64,000 nucleotides of DNA from positions 248,001 through 312,000 of the forward strand of contig NZ_CP023671.1 in the NCBI RefSeq assembly GCF_003606265.1, written 5' to 3'. Origin of the DNA: Clostridium septicum. GTDB lineage: Bacteria > Bacillota > Clostridia > Clostridiales > Clostridiaceae. The notes under the pieces are model-generated. The model ran no database searches, was not told the origin of the DNA, and saw only the letters and a program-made list of their open reading frames with translations. This document shows positions 9,375 to 18,943 of the stretch, piece after piece (the stretch's first letter is position 1; each line of letters starts with the position of its first letter). Made by a program: the position numbers and the translations under genes.

Positions 9375-11042
9375 TTATATTTCCATTATTATAGGTAATA
9401 TCATTGGCTTTCTTTTAGTTTTTTCATACAAATACGTTCTAAGCTCATCTCTTATCCTTGACTTTAAGCTTGCCCAATCTGTAATCTTCTTTTCTTCACA
9501 TTCTTTAAGAACATTTCTAACTATTTCTTTGGCTTCATCCATTAATCCTTCTGATTCTCTAACATATACAAATCCTCTTGATATAATGTCTGGACCAGCA
9601 ACTACTGTGTTACTTTCTTTTGAAAGGGTAACTACAACTGTTAATATACCATCTTGAGATAAATGCTTTCTATCTCTTAATACTATGTTACCTACATCAC
9701 CGACTCCTAAGCCATCTACAAATACTTGACCTGAAATTACAGATCCATTCTTCTTTATTCCTTGTCTATTAGCTTCTATAACATCTCCATTTTCTACAAT
9801 AACAACATTTTCTTCAGGTAATCCAAGCTTCATTGCAAGGTCTCCATGTTGTATTAAATGTCTATATTCACCGTGTACTGGAATAAAATATTTAGGTTTT
9901 ACTAAGCATTGCATTAACTTTAATTCTTCTTGACAAGCATGCCCTGATACATGAACTTCAGCTAAAGATTCATATATTACATCTACACCTTTTTTAAATA
10001 ATTGATTTATAACCTTAGAAACAAGTTTTTCATTTCCTGGTATTGGTGTTGCAGAAATAATAACAGTATCACCCTCTACAATGCTAACCTTTCTATGTTC
10101 TGATGCCGCCATTCTAGCTAATGCTGACATAGGTTCTCCTTGACTACCTGTAGTTATTATAACAACTTGGTCATTATTATATTTATTAATTTGATCTATG
10201 CTAACTAGCATATCTTTCTCAAATTCTAAATATCCAAGTTCTATAGCAACTGCAACTATATTTTCCATACTTCTACCTGATACAGCTACTTTTCTACCAT
10301 AAATTGTAGCAGCATCAATAATTTGTTGTATTCTATGAATATTAGATGCAAAGGTTGCTACTATAATCCTCCCCTTAGTCTTAGAGAATATTCTTGCAAA
10401 ACTTTCCCCTACTCTTCTTTCTGACATAGTATATCCTGGTCTTTCAACATTAGTTGAATCTGCCATTAACACTAACACACCTTTTTTTCCCAGCTCTGCA
10501 AGTCTTGCAAAATCAGTTGGTTGCCCATCTATAGGAGTATAGTCTATTTTAAAATCTCCTGTATGAAGTACAACTCCTAATGGAGTGTGTATTGCTATTG
10601 CTACTGAGTCAGCAATAGAGTGGTTTGTTTTTATAAACTCTACTGATACAGAGTTTAATTTTATCACATCTCTTGGCTTTACTCGTACAAGTTTAGTTGA
10701 ACTTAATAATCCGTGCTCTTTTAGCTTAGTTTCTACAATACCAAGCGTTAACTTTGTTCCATATATAGGTACATTTAATTGTTTTAATATATAAGGTAAT
10801 GCACCAATATGGTCTTCGTGCCCGTGAGTTAAAAATATTCCAGTTACTCTATCCTTATTTTTTAATAAATAGCTTACATCTGGTATAACTAAATCTATGC
10901 CAAACATATCATCATCAGGGAATTTTAATCCGCAATCTATTACAACTATATCATTTTTATACTCAATTGCTGTTATATTTTTCCCTATTTCATTTATACC
11001 ACCTAAAGGAATAATTTTAACCTTAGCCTTTTCGTTTCTCAA
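9375..11042 (-). CDS. rnjA: Ribonuclease J
   Basis: Metallo-beta-lactamase/beta-CASP ribonuclease with 5'-exonuclease and endonuclease activity in mRNA decay and rRNA maturation. 555 aa, typical for RNase J1/J2. The zinc motif is THGHEDHIGALPY (about residues 73-85). The beta-CASP region includes ADSTNVERPGYT and SGRSMENI, and VHGEYRHLIQHGDLA lies near residue 400. The start is TTG at 11042 with GGAGGGG upstream. J1 cannot be separated from J2 by inspection. I use rnjA because the metal ligands look intact and only one copy is in view. Confidence 0.92.
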   Translation of the reverse strand: MRNEKAKVKIIPLGGINEIGKNITAIEYKNDIVVIDCGLKFPDDDMFGIDLVIPDVSYLLKNKDRVTGIFLTHGHEDHIGALPYILKQLNVPIYGTKLTLGIVETKLKEHGLLSSTKLVRVKPRDVIKLNSVSVEFIKTNHSIADSVAIAIHTPLGVVLHTGDFKIDYTPIDGQPTDFARLAELGKKGVLVLMADSTNVERPGYTMSERRVGESFARIFSKTKGRIIVATFASNIHRIQQIIDAATIYGRKVAVSGRSMENIVAVAIELGYLEFEKDMLVSIDQINKYNNDQVVIITTGSQGEPMSALARMAASEHRKVSIVEGDTVIISATPIPGNEKLVSKVINQLFKKGVDVIYESLAEVHVSGHACQEELKLMQCLVKPKYFIPVHGEYRHLIQHGDLAMKLGLPEENVVIVENGDVIEANRQGIKKNGSVISGQVFVDGLGVGDVGNIVLRDRKHLSQDGILTVVVTLSKESNTVVAGPDIISRGFVYVRESEGLMDEAKEIVRNVLKECEEKKITDWASLKSRIRDELRTYLYEKTKRKPMILPIIMEI

Positions 11043-11070
11043 TATGTCCCCTCCTTTTCATAAGATATGT

Positions 11071-11115
11071 ATTACAAAGGATGTCTTCTCTTAAAAAGAG
11101 GTTTTTTCCTTTATT
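11071..11115. other. Compound hairpin between fur and rnj
   Basis: The outer arms AAAGGA and TCCTTT enclose an inner CTCTT/AAGAG stem. On the + strand it is followed by T6, although no + strand gene is nearby. On the minus strand it lies about 10 nt after the fur stop. It could be a weak terminator or a processing hairpin. Confidence 0.4.
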
Positions 11116-11118
11116 TAA

Positions 11119-11577
11119 TTATTTATGTTTACTTTGACATTTTTTACAAATGCCAAAGAATTTAACGCTATGATCTAATATTTTAAATCCATATGATCTT
11201 TCGATTTCTTCTTCTAATTCATCTAATAAATCATCTTGAACTTCTAAAACGTTTTTACATTCATTGCAAACTAAATGATGATGTCTATGAGTTTCATCTT
11301 TATGAACTAGTTCATATCTACTGCACCCATCATTTAAATCCAACTTGCAAATAACCCCTAATTCTTCTAAAAGAATTATAGTTCTATATACAGTAGCTAA
11401 TCCAATTTCGGGGCAATTTTTTTTAACTTCATCATATATTTCTTCTGCTGTTAAATGTTCTCCCTCATTTTCTATAATAGAATCTACAATAGCCCTTCTT
11501 TGAGGAGTTAATTTATAACCTTTTTGTTTTAATTCTTCTTTTAATAAGTTAAAATCAATTCCTGCCATTTGTTCCAT
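11119..11577 (-). CDS. fur: Fur-family metalloregulator
   Basis: Metal-responsive transcriptional repressor of the Fur/PerR/Zur family, 152 aa. The winged helix (LTPQRRAIVDSI through LATVYRTI) occupies the first ~85 residues. A metal-binding dimerisation domain follows, with DETHRHHHLVCNEC and a closing CKKC that form the structural four-cysteine zinc site. The HRHHH cluster is the usual regulatory metal region. The ATG at 11577 has GAGGTG 6 nt upstream; an earlier in-frame ATG overlaps that site. The sequence alone does not settle Fur against PerR or Zur. Confidence 0.88.
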   Translation of the reverse strand: MEQMAGIDFNLLKEELKQKGYKLTPQRRAIVDSIIENEGEHLTAEEIYDEVKKNCPEIGLATVYRTIILLEELGVICKLDLNDGCSRYELVHKDETHRHHHLVCNECKNVLEVQDDLLDELEEEIERSYGFKILDHSVKFFGICKKCQSKHK

Positions 11578-11609
11578 AAACATCACCTCTTCTCTTTTTT
11601 TGCTTTTAT

Positions 11610-11885
11610 CTATTCTACATCACTAAAAATAGTGTCATATGCTTCTTGAACAGCCGCTAATTCTATTTCATCATCTACAGGGACTAATAAATCTTCACCA
11701 TCTTCATCTTTATCAACTTTTAAAGCAAATATGTCATCTTCAGTATATTCATCATCATATACTATAACATATTCTGTCTTTTCCTCTGTATCTGGATTTA
11801 CCATATCAAAAAAAGCAACTATATTTAATTTAACTAAATTGCCATCTTCATCATATAATTCTATTTGTTTTAAATCTTTATCCAT
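11610..11885 (-). CDS. DUF1292 / UPF0473 acidic protein (YrzB-like)
   Basis: 91-aa, very acidic small protein with the DUF1292 pattern IELYDEDGNLVKLNIVAFF. Function is unknown. In Firmicutes it is consistently encoded next to ruvX and the ireB-like gene, as here. AAGGAGA lies about 8 nt before the ATG. Confidence 0.88.
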   Translation of the reverse strand: MDKDLKQIELYDEDGNLVKLNIVAFFDMVNPDTEEKTEYVIVYDDEYTEDDIFALKVDKDEDGEDLLVPVDDEIELAAVQEAYDTIFSDVE

Positions 11886-11964
11886 TTTGAATATCTCCTT
11901 TTTACTAATTGTAGTTTTTTAAATTAATATTGTCAATAATAACTTTCAATTGGGAATTAATTGT

Positions 11965-12381
11965 TTATTTCATTCCTATTCTGTCTAAATATCCTTGAAG
12001 TATGTATGTAGCAGCTATTTTATCTACTATTTTTTTTCTTTTATTCCTTGATAAATCTGCCTCTAACATTGCTTTATGTGCTGCAACTGTAGTTAATCTT
12101 TCATCCCACATTTCTATTTTTAACGAAGTAGCTTCTTCAATATCTTTTGATAATTCTAAAACTCTCTCTCCTGATTCCCCAATACTTCCATTCATATTTT
12201 TAGGAAGACCTATAACTATAGTTTCCACATTATATTCATTACATATTCTTTTAACTTCTTCTATATCTTTTTCTCTATTTGTTCTTCTAATTGTAGTTAA
12301 ACCTTGTGCAGTCCATCCTAATGGATCACTAATTGCAACACCTATAGTTTTTGATCCTACATCTAAACCTAGTATTCTCAT
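11965..12381 (-). CDS. ruvX: Putative pre-16S rRNA nuclease / Holliday-junction resolvase RuvX (YqgF)
   Basis: RNase H-fold nuclease, 138 aa. The N-terminal strand [16 protein letters not shown] carries the first catalytic Asp. The middle has [13 protein letters not shown] and the C-terminal part WDERLTT with another acidic catalytic residue. Its B. subtilis homologue is YrrK. The ATG at 12381 has AAGGAG about 6 nt upstream; a GTG two codons earlier is less well placed. It sits between the ireB-like and DUF1292 genes, the usual cluster. Confidence 0.92.
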   Translation of the reverse strand: MRILGLDVGSKTIGVAISDPLGWTAQGLTTIRRTNREKDIEEVKRICNEYNVETIVIGLPKNMNGSIGESGERVLELSKDIEEATSLKIEMWDERLTTVAAHKAMLEADLSRNKRKKIVDKIAATYILQGYLDRIGMK

Positions 12382-12400
12382 GCCCACTCCTTAAATATTA

Positions 12401-12426
12401 AGAGTGCCCGATTAAACGGGCACTCT
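12401..12426 (-). terminator. Hairpin between the ireB-like gene and ruvX
   Basis: Perfect GC-rich inverted repeat, arms AGAGTGCCCG and CGGGCACTCT with a 6-nt loop. It lies directly between the two genes. The minus strand continues with only a weak TTAATATTT run, so an attenuating or processing hairpin inside the operon is more likely than full termination. Confidence 0.65.
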
Positions 12427-12684
12427 CTACTTTATTTCTAAATAACATTTTATAACTTCTTCAAGAATTTCATCTCTTTCAAGTTTTCTAAGTAAAGCTC
12501 TCGCTCCATTATAGCTTGTGATGTAAGAAGGGTCTCCAGAAATAAGATATCCAACTAATTGGTTAATTGGATTATAACCTTTTTCCTTTAACGCATTATA
12601 AACATCTGTTAAAATTGATTTTGTTAAATCTTCTTTATTAATGTTTAAATTAAATTGCATTGTATGATCTAAGTTATTACTCAT
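12427..12684 (-). CDS. ireB: IreB family regulatory phosphoprotein (UPF0297, YrzL-like)
   Basis: Small protein of about 85 aa. Diagnostic segments are [33 protein letters not shown] and [18 protein letters not shown]. In Enterococcus the homologue is a substrate of the PASTA kinase IreK and affects cephalosporin resistance. Whether that holds here is inference. I take the ATG at 12684, which aligns with known family N-termini and has GAAGG upstream. An in-frame GTG 27 bases further up has its purine-rich stretch too close. Confidence 0.9.
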   Translation of the reverse strand: MSNNLDHTMQFNLNINKEDLTKSILTDVYNALKEKGYNPINQLVGYLISGDPSYITSYNGARALLRKLERDEILEEVIKCYLEIK

Positions 12685-12813
12685 AGTATCGCTGCCTTCT
12701 CTGCAGCTCACCCCCTTACTATATTTTATTTATAAATATTATATCTTATAAATCACTTTTTTATTCATTTGTTTACTTTACTTAATTATACCTTAAATTC
12801 ATAAAAAAGTACA

Positions 12814-15453
12814 CTATTTTACTAAAGTTTCAACTATTAAGTAAGTTTTATCTACTGCCTCTTTTATCTTTTCTGGTTTTTTTCCGCCGGCTTGAGCCAT
12901 ATCAGGTCTTCCGCCGCCTCCGCCGCCTACAACAGTAGCTACTTCTTTTATTATTTTACCACAATGTATTCCTGATGAAATTACATCTTTTGTTGCCATA
13001 GCTACTAAATTAACCTTTCCTTGTACATCACTTAATAATACAACAACACCACTACCAATTTTATTTCTAATCTTATCCGCTAAATCTCTTAAAGCATTTC
13101 CATCTATATCTGAAACTGCATAAGAAACTACTTTTATTCCATTAACTTCCTTAGCAGAATTTAATATATCATCTTCTGCTCCTGAAGTTAATTTACTCTT
13201 AAGTTCTGCTATTTCTTTATCTTTTTCTTTTAACTCTGAATTCTGAGATGAGATTTTCTTTAAAATGTCTTTTTCTGTACATCTTAAAGCTTCACATGCT
13301 TCTTTTAGAGTTTTTTGTTTTTCTTCCATAAATTTAATAGCACCAAATCCTGTAACAGCCTCTATTCTTCTAATTCCTGCTGCTACACCTGATTCTCCTA
13401 CTATCTTAAATAATCCAATCTCACCTGCATTGCATACATGTGTACCACCACAAAGTTCCACTGAAAATTCTCCAACACTTACAACTCTAACTTTTTCTCC
13501 ATATTTATCATCAAATAAAGCCATAGCTCCACATTCTTTAGCTTCGTCTAATGTCATAAGCTTTGTTTCTACTTTAAACACTTCCATTATTTTTCTGTTA
13601 ACTAACTCTTCAATTTTATCTAGTTCATCTAATGTTAAACCTTGGAAGTGAGTAAAATCAAATCTTAATCTTTCTTCATCAACATATGAACCTGCTTGAT
13701 TTACATGTTTTCCAACTACTTCTTTTAATGCTTCATGTAACATATGAGTAGCTGTATGGTTTTTACATATATTACCTCTTCTTTCCACATCAACTTTAAT
13801 TGTTACATTTTCATTAATTTTAATTGAACCTTCATTAACTTTTACATAGTGGATTGTCTTTCCACCAACATTTTTCTTTGTATCATAAACATAAGCTTTT
13901 CCTGATTTACTTATTATAGTTCCCTTATCTCCTACTTGACCACCCATTTCTGCATAGAAAGTAGTTTTATCAGTTACTATATAGCCTTTTTCTCCTTCTT
14001 TAAGCTCATCTTTAAAACTTTCGTCACCTGCTAATACTAATACTTTTCCTTCTATTTCTATATTATTATAACCAACAAATTCAGTTTCTATAGAAGCCTC
14101 TATTTTATTTATTGGATTTTCATCACTACCCATGTATGATGTTTCTCCTCTTGCACTTCTTGCTCTTTCTCTTTGAGCTTCCATTTGTTTTTTAAAGGCT
14201 TCTTTATCAACATTCATTCCCTTTTCTTCTAAGATTTCTTCAGTAAGCTCTATTGGGAATCCATAAGTATCATATAACTTAAATGCTTCTTCACCCTTTA
14301 AAGTCTTTTCTTTATTTTCTTCTAGCTTTTCAATATATCCATTTAATATTTGCATTCCTGCATCAATTGTTTCATTAAATCTTTCTTCTTCTAAAGATAC
14401 TATTTTTTCTATATAATCTTTATTTTCCTTTAGTTGAGGATAGGCCTCTCCATAATTTTCTACTACTGATTCTACTATTTCTGTTAAGAATAGTCCCTTT
14501 ATTCCAAGTAATCTTCCATGTCTTGCAGCTCTTCTTAAAAGTCTTCTAAGTACATATCCCCTACCTTCATTACTTGGTTGAACTCCATCTGAAATAAGCA
14601 TAGTTACTGATTTAACATGGTCAGTTATTATTCTTAAAGATATATCTTTAACTGAATCTTCACCATAAGTTACATTTGAAAGTTTTGATACTTTATCTAA
14701 TATATTTTTTACTGTATCTATTTCAAATATGTTATTAACGCCTTGCATTATAGTAGCTATTCTCTCAAGTCCCATTCCTGTATCTATGTTAGGATGAGCT
14801 AATCTATTATAATTTCCTTCTTCATCCTTATCAAATTGAGTAAATACTAAATTCCAAAATTCAACCACTCTATCTTCATCACTAGCTTTTATAAATTCAT
14901 CTACTGTTTTTATAACTCCATTACCTCTATCATAGTGAATTTCTGTACATGGTCCACATGGTCCAACTCCTATTTCCCAAAAGTTATCATCTTTTCCCAA
15001 TCTAAATATTCTGCTTGGATCTACATCTGTCTTTTCACACCATATATCAAATGCTTCATCATCTTCTAAATATATAGTTACATATAACTTATCTTTTGGT
15101 ATTTGCAAAGTTTTTGTTATAAATTCCCAAGCCCAAGGGATTATCTCACCCTTAAAATAATCTCCAAAAGAAAAATTACCTAACATTTCAAAGAAAGTCC
15201 CATGTCTTGATGTTTTTCCTACATTTTCTATATCCCCAGTTCTTATACACTTTTGACAAGTTGTTATTCTTGTCTTTGGTGGTTTTTGTAATCCTGTAAA
15301 ATATGGCTTTAAAGGTGCCATACCTGCATTTATTAATAATAATGATTTATCATTTTTAGGTACTAAAGGAAAACTTTCAAGTCTTAAATGTTCCTTTGAC
15401 TCAAAAAAGCTTAAATACGCTTCTCTTAATTCATTTGTTCCCATGAACTTCAT
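12814..15453 (-). CDS. alaS: Alanyl-tRNA synthetase
   Basis: Class II synthetase that charges tRNA-Ala. The 879-aa length is normal. The catalytic domain begins with the conserved [17 protein letters not shown] and includes [30 protein letters not shown] in segments. The editing domain carries the zinc motifs [11 protein letters not shown] and [16 protein letters not shown]. The C-terminal DHHA1-type domain ends in the glycine-rich [17 protein letters not shown]. An alanine T-box leader precedes it, so expression should rise when uncharged tRNA-Ala accumulates. It is the first gene of the long housekeeping transcript unit running to the PBP. Confidence 0.97.
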   Translation of the reverse strand: MKFMGTNELREAYLSFFESKEHLRLESFPLVPKNDKSLLLINAGMAPLKPYFTGLQKPPKTRITTCQKCIRTGDIENVGKTSRHGTFFEMLGNFSFGDYFKGEIIPWAWEFITKTLQIPKDKLYVTIYLEDDEAFDIWCEKTDVDPSRIFRLGKDDNFWEIGVGPCGPCTEIHYDRGNGVIKTVDEFIKASDEDRVVEFWNLVFTQFDKDEEGNYNRLAHPNIDTGMGLERIATIMQGVNNIFEIDTVKNILDKVSKLSNVTYGEDSVKDISLRIITDHVKSVTMLISDGVQPSNEGRGYVLRRLLRRAARHGRLLGIKGLFLTEIVESVVENYGEAYPQLKENKDYIEKIVSLEEERFNETIDAGMQILNGYIEKLEENKEKTLKGEEAFKLYDTYGFPIELTEEILEEKGMNVDKEAFKKQMEAQRERARSARGETSYMGSDENPINKIEASIETEFVGYNNIEIEGKVLVLAGDESFKDELKEGEKGYIVTDKTTFYAEMGGQVGDKGTIISKSGKAYVYDTKKNVGGKTIHYVKVNEGSIKINENVTIKVDVERRGNICKNHTATHMLHEALKEVVGKHVNQAGSYVDEERLRFDFTHFQGLTLDELDKIEELVNRKIMEVFKVETKLMTLDEAKECGAMALFDDKYGEKVRVVSVGEFSVELCGGTHVCNAGEIGLFKIVGESGVAAGIRRIEAVTGFGAIKFMEEKQKTLKEACEALRCTEKDILKKISSQNSELKEKDKEIAELKSKLTSGAEDDILNSAKEVNGIKVVSYAVSDIDGNALRDLADKIRNKIGSGVVVLLSDVQGKVNLVAMATKDVISSGIHCGKIIKEVATVVGGGGGGRPDMAQAGGKKPEKIKEAVDKTYLIVETLVK

Positions 15454-15518
15454 AGTAAATTACCTCCATATGTTTATTATTTTTAATGAATTATTATTCT
15501 TAATTTCATTTTATATAT

Positions 15519-15556
15519 AAAAAAAGTTTCCATCCCTAATAGAAAGGGACGAAAAC
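15519..15556 (-). terminator. T-box leader terminator of alaS
   Basis: A 12-bp stem (arms GTTTTCGTCCCT and AGGGATGGAAAC, two G-U pairs) with a 7-nt loop and a T7 run. It is the conditional terminator of the alaS leader. Confidence 0.9.
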
Positions 15557-15700
15557 ATATTTCCGCGGTACCACCCTAATTATGCATAAAAATGCATCAC
15601 TTAGAAAAATAAGACTCCAAGATAGCTTCAATATGTTCTATAAGAAGTTTACACCAACCACTTCCTCTCTAAATATAGATAATCATATTTACTCATTCTC
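15519..15700 (-). promoter_or_regulatory. T-box riboswitch, alanine specifier, upstream of alaS
   Basis: The minus strand holds the conserved T-box AGGGTGGTACCGCGGAA (15561-15577). It also has a stem I with distal segment GAAGTGGTTGGTGTAAACTTC. A specifier region GAAGCTATC puts GCT at 15624-15626, an alanine codon followed by the usual purine. Downstream is an intrinsic terminator. The T-box 5' AGGG can pair with the terminator's CCCT arm, giving the standard antiterminator alternative. Confidence 0.95.
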
Positions 15701-15738
15701 TTCATTGTCTAATATATATTTTGTTATATTTCAATGAA

Positions 15739-15767
15739 ATTATAGTTTATTTATTAAATTATGTCAA
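15739..15767 (-). promoter_or_regulatory. alaS promoter
   Basis: Perfect vegetative consensus on the minus strand: TTGACA (15762-15767), 17-base spacer, TATAAT (15739-15744). Transcription should start about 30-40 bases before T-box stem I. Confidence 0.88.
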
Positions 15768-15816
15768 TTATTTTACTTTAAAATACTTTATAAATTTACT
15801 TATTATAATATGTTAT

Positions 15817-16848
15817 TTAAAATAAATAATCGTTTATATCATCATAAATAACCTTAATTATAACACCAATTGGAACTGCTAAAACCATTCCTAAAAATCC
15901 TCCCATTTTTTCTCCAATTAATAATAAAATAATAATTATTATAGGATGCATATTAGTGCTATCCCCTGTTATCTTAGGTGATAAAATATTACCTTCTATT
16001 TGTTGAAGAATAAATACCCCAATTATAGTCCATAAAGCTTTTACAGGTGAATCTATAAGAGCTATAATAACGGCTGGAATCCCTCCTATAATAGGGCCAA
16101 AATAAGGAATAATATTAAGTATTCCATTTAAAACAGCCAATATAAAAGCAAATCTAACACCTATTAACATTAATATAATAAATGTTAATATACCTATTAT
16201 TAATGACAAAAGTAATTGGCTTATTATATATCTAGAAAGTATCTTATCTATGTTTTTTATCGCTTTTTTAGCTATAACTCTTTTTTCTGTAGGTAATACA
16301 AGTAGAATCTTATTGTATATAAGATCTCCATCTACTAGAAAATAATAAGTTACTATTGGAATTATAGCAAATGATACTAAATTTTCTAAAACAGACATCA
16401 TATTTTCTAAAAAATTACTAGAAAATCCACTTAAATATCTATTAACCTCTTCATTTATTTCAGTATATATAGATTGAAAAAAAGATACATCATTAATTTT
16501 AAGTTTTATTGCTAAGTCATTTATGTATTTCTCTATATTGTCTAACATATCTCCAAAATTTAAGCTTTCCCTAAATATAGTTGGAAGAACTATATATAAT
16601 GTTAAAAGTACTAAACTAACTATTAAAATTATTAATATTATAGAAGAAATCCTTTTACTTATATTAAATTTTTCACTTATATAATTTCTTAAAGGATTTA
16701 ATGTGTAGGCAAATATAAACCCTATGAATACTATATTTACTATTGTATTTATGGTACCTACTTTAAAGTATATAAATATTAGTAATAAAGTAAATGCTAT
16801 TAGTAATATTTTATTTATTAAGCTTTTATATTTTTTATAAATTTTCAC
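15817..16848 (-). CDS. AI-2E family membrane transporter (YrrI/PerM-like)
   Basis: 343-aa multi-pass membrane protein of the AI-2E/UPF0118 family. Paired helices at the N-terminus are followed by a soluble loop of about 100 residues. A C-terminal bundle has the family segment LNIIPYFGPIIGGIPAVIIAL and QQIEGNILSPKI. Substrates vary across the family (AI-2 export, Na+/H+ antiport), so none is assigned. The start is GTG at 16848, inside the end of the PRC-barrel gene (14-base overlap), with only a weak purine run before it, suggesting translational coupling. B. subtilis also has a homologue (yrrI) next to alaS. Confidence 0.88.
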   Translation of the reverse strand: MKIYKKYKSLINKILLIAFTLLLIFIYFKVGTINTIVNIVFIGFIFAYTLNPLRNYISEKFNISKRISSIILIILIVSLVLLTLYIVLPTIFRESLNFGDMLDNIEKYINDLAIKLKINDVSFFQSIYTEINEEVNRYLSGFSSNFLENMMSVLENLVSFAIIPIVTYYFLVDGDLIYNKILLVLPTEKRVIAKKAIKNIDKILSRYIISQLLLSLIIGILTFIILMLIGVRFAFILAVLNGILNIIPYFGPIIGGIPAVIIALIDSPVKALWTIIGVFILQQIEGNILSPKITGDSTNMHPIIIIILLLIGEKMGGFLGMVLAVPIGVIIKVIYDDINDYLF

Positions 16849-17323
16849 TATATTTCTTATGAGGTATAGATTTTAATCTTATACTCTCGCTTCCATGATA
16901 TAATATAAAATCTTCACCTAATATGCATTCACTTACCAAAAGTATTTCTTTCCCTTTAATCATTTTATCAAATATTCCTGAACTCATTACTAATCCTTTT
17001 ATAGAAAAATCTGCTTTTTCTATAATTAAGTCTTCTAGTACTCCCTTCATTATGTTTTCTGTATCTATAATATCCATATCTTTTATATCTCCAAAACTTA
17101 ACCCTTTATAATGCTTTATCTTCTTTACAATAATAACCTCATCTAATGAAATAATATCATCTATTTCTATAAAATTTTTATTAGATAATAATAAAAAATT
17201 AGATATAAAAAATCCCTTTACCTTTGCATTATAAAAATCAATACACAAATCATCTATAACTCCAAGGTATTTGCCTTTTATATCATAAACTTTCATAAGA
17301 TAAAAATCCTTAGTTTTTAACAT
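16835..17323 (-). CDS. PRC-barrel domain protein
   Basis: 162-aa soluble protein. It seems to contain two PRC-barrel-like halves: residues 1-75 (VYDIKGKYLGVIDDLCIDF) and about 80-155, with matching beta-strand spacing. PRC barrels occur in RNA maturation factors and photosynthetic reaction centres. The role here is unknown. Its stop overlaps the start of the AI-2E transporter, so the two form one unit. AGAGGT precedes the ATG closely. Confidence 0.72.
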   Translation of the reverse strand: MLKTKDFYLMKVYDIKGKYLGVIDDLCIDFYNAKVKGFFISNFLLLSNKNFIEIDDIISLDEVIIVKKIKHYKGLSFGDIKDMDIIDTENIMKGVLEDLIIEKADFSIKGLVMSSGIFDKMIKGKEILLVSECILGEDFILYHGSESIRLKSIPHKKYSENL

Positions 17324-17347
17324 ATAAACCTCTCTTTCTCTAATTTT

Positions 17348-17359
17348 ACTAATATTAGT
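17348..17359. promoter_or_regulatory. 12-bp perfect palindrome upstream of the PRC-barrel gene
   Basis: ACTAATATTAGT is a perfect palindrome 25-36 bases before the PRC-barrel start codon, where an operator could sit. No regulator is recognised, and an AT-rich chance palindrome is possible. Confidence 0.25.
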
Positions 17360-17372
17360 TTTTCCAAAAAAT

Positions 17373-17408
17373 AAAAAAAAATCCCCACAATTTAATTGTG
17401 AGAATTTT
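17373..17408 (-). terminator. Rho-independent terminator after mnmA
   Basis: Minus-strand hairpin with arms about AATTCTCACAAT and ATTGTGGGGATT, followed by a run of nine T. It ends the iscR-iscS-iscU-mnmA operon. Confidence 0.85.
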
Positions 17409-17417
17409 TATATATTT

Positions 17418-18497
17418 TTATAATATCTTTTCTATAATTCCACCGCCAACTACATCATTTTCGTTATAGAAAACTACTGATTGACCTTTTGTTATAGCTC
17501 TTTGTTTTTCTTTAAAAGATACCTTAACTCTTCCATTTGGTAATGGTGAAATAGTAGCTTCAGCTGGTTTTGCTGAATATCTAACCTTTGCTGTAACCTT
17601 CATATCTTCTTTTAAATTATCAATAAATATAAAATTAATATCTTTTGCAACTAAATCTGTTTTGAAAATATCCTCTTCAGCACCTATTACTACTTCATTA
17701 GTTCTTGGATTTATATCAGTAACAAAAACTGGTCTACCTAAAGCTAACCCAAGCCCTTTTCTTTGTCCTATTGTGTAATAAACTATTCCTTTATGCCTTC
17801 CTAGTATATTACCCTTTTTATCAACAAAATTACCTTCTTTAACCTTTTCAGGCTTAGCATTTAATATATATCTTCCATGATCGTTATCTGTAACAAAACA
17901 AATTTCTTCACTATCTTTTTTATTATGTACAGCAAGACCTATTTCTTTTGCTATTTCTCTAATTTTATCTTTAGTATAATTGCCACATGGCATTAAAGTT
18001 TGACTTAATTGTTCTTGTGTAAAGTTATATAAGGCATATGTTTGATCTTTTCTGTCATCATCTGCTCTAAGTAAATGAAATTTCCCATCTCTATTTTCTA
18101 TCTTTGCATAATGACCCGTTGCTATATAATCTGCACCTATGCCTTTAGCTTTTCTTAAGAACTCATCAAATTTTATATGTCTATTACAAGCAATACATGG
18201 ATTTGGTGTTTTTCCTTCTATATATTCTTCAACAAAGTAATCTATAACCTTTTCTTTAAAAGACTCTTTAAAATTAAGAACATAAAAAGGAATACCTAAA
18301 TTATCAGCTACTCTTCTTGCATCATCTACTGCGGAAAGAGAACAACATCCACCTTCTCTTTCTACATAACTATCATCACTTTCATCAAAGTGTTTCATTG
18401 TAACACCTATTACTTCATAGCCTTGTTCTTTTAAAAGATAAGCAGCGACGGAGCTATCAACTCCACCGCTCATACCAACTACTACTTTTTTCTTCAT
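17418..18497 (-). CDS. mnmA: tRNA-specific 2-thiouridylase MnmA
   Basis: Adds sulfur to wobble U34 of Lys, Glu and Gln tRNAs. 359 aa from the ATG at 18497, which has AAAGGT 6-8 nt upstream. A longer frame reaching into iscU was rejected. The PP-loop motif is [15 protein letters not shown]. The catalytic cysteines lie in [12 protein letters not shown] and SEEICFV. It sits 10 bases after iscU and takes its sulfur from the cysteine desulfurase encoded two genes upstream, which fits the operon. Confidence 0.96.
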   Translation of the reverse strand: MKKKVVVGMSGGVDSSVAAYLLKEQGYEVIGVTMKHFDESDDSYVEREGGCCSLSAVDDARRVADNLGIPFYVLNFKESFKEKVIDYFVEEYIEGKTPNPCIACNRHIKFDEFLRKAKGIGADYIATGHYAKIENRDGKFHLLRADDDRKDQTYALYNFTQEQLSQTLMPCGNYTKDKIREIAKEIGLAVHNKKDSEEICFVTDNDHGRYILNAKPEKVKEGNFVDKKGNILGRHKGIVYYTIGQRKGLGLALGRPVFVTDINPRTNEVVIGAEEDIFKTDLVAKDINFIFIDNLKEDMKVTAKVRYSAKPAEATISPLPNGRVKVSFKEKQRAITKGQSVVFYNENDVVGGGIIEKIL

Positions 18498-18507
18498 AAA
18501 GTTACCT

Positions 18508-18942
18508 TTATTCGTGATGTCCATGTACATGATCATGGATGTCGTTATGTTCTTCAAAATCCCATGTATCTAATCCATGGCTTTTTCTATAATCGTTAAT
18601 AGCCTTATGAATTGCTTCCTCTGCTAATACTGAACAATGCATTTTAACTGGTGGAAGCCCATCCAAAGCTTCTGCAACTGCTTTATTTGACAATTCCCAA
18701 GCTTCTTCTATAGTCTTTCCCTTAATTAATTCTGTTGCCATTGATGATGATGCTATTGCAGAACCACAGCCAAAAGTCTTGAACTTAACATCTTTTATTA
18801 TGTTGTCTTCAACCTTTAAGTATATTTTCATTATATCTCCGCATTTAGCATTTCCAACTTCACCAACGCCATTTGCATCTTCTATTTCTCCTACATTTCT
18901 TGGATTTTTAAAATGATCCATTACCTTATCACTATATATCAT
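18508..18942 (-). CDS. iscU: Iron-sulfur cluster scaffold protein IscU/NifU-like
   Basis: Scaffold on which Fe-S clusters are assembled. 144 aa. The three ligand cysteines are visible in [27 protein letters not shown] and [12 protein letters not shown], with the conserved Asp after the first. The first ~125 residues match the family. An extra tail ends in the histidine-rich [13 protein letters not shown], which may bind metal. It is preceded 2 bases upstream by the cysteine desulfurase. The form is a one-domain NifU N-terminal type. Confidence 0.94.
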   Translation of the reverse strand: MIYSDKVMDHFKNPRNVGEIEDANGVGEVGNAKCGDIMKIYLKVEDNIIKDVKFKTFGCGSAIASSSMATELIKGKTIEEAWELSNKAVAEALDGLPPVKMHCSVLAEEAIHKAINDYRKSHGLDTWDFEEHNDIHDHVHGHHE

Positions 18943-18943
18943 A

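Noticed and set aside
13265..13651. 128-codon + strand frame opposite alaS
   Set aside because: It lies fully within the alaS editing-domain coding region and has no start signals or recognisable domain.
18498..18557. Extended N-terminus of MnmA overlapping iscU
   Set aside because: The PP-loop family starts directly with [11 protein letters not shown]; the extension is unrelated and overlaps iscU.
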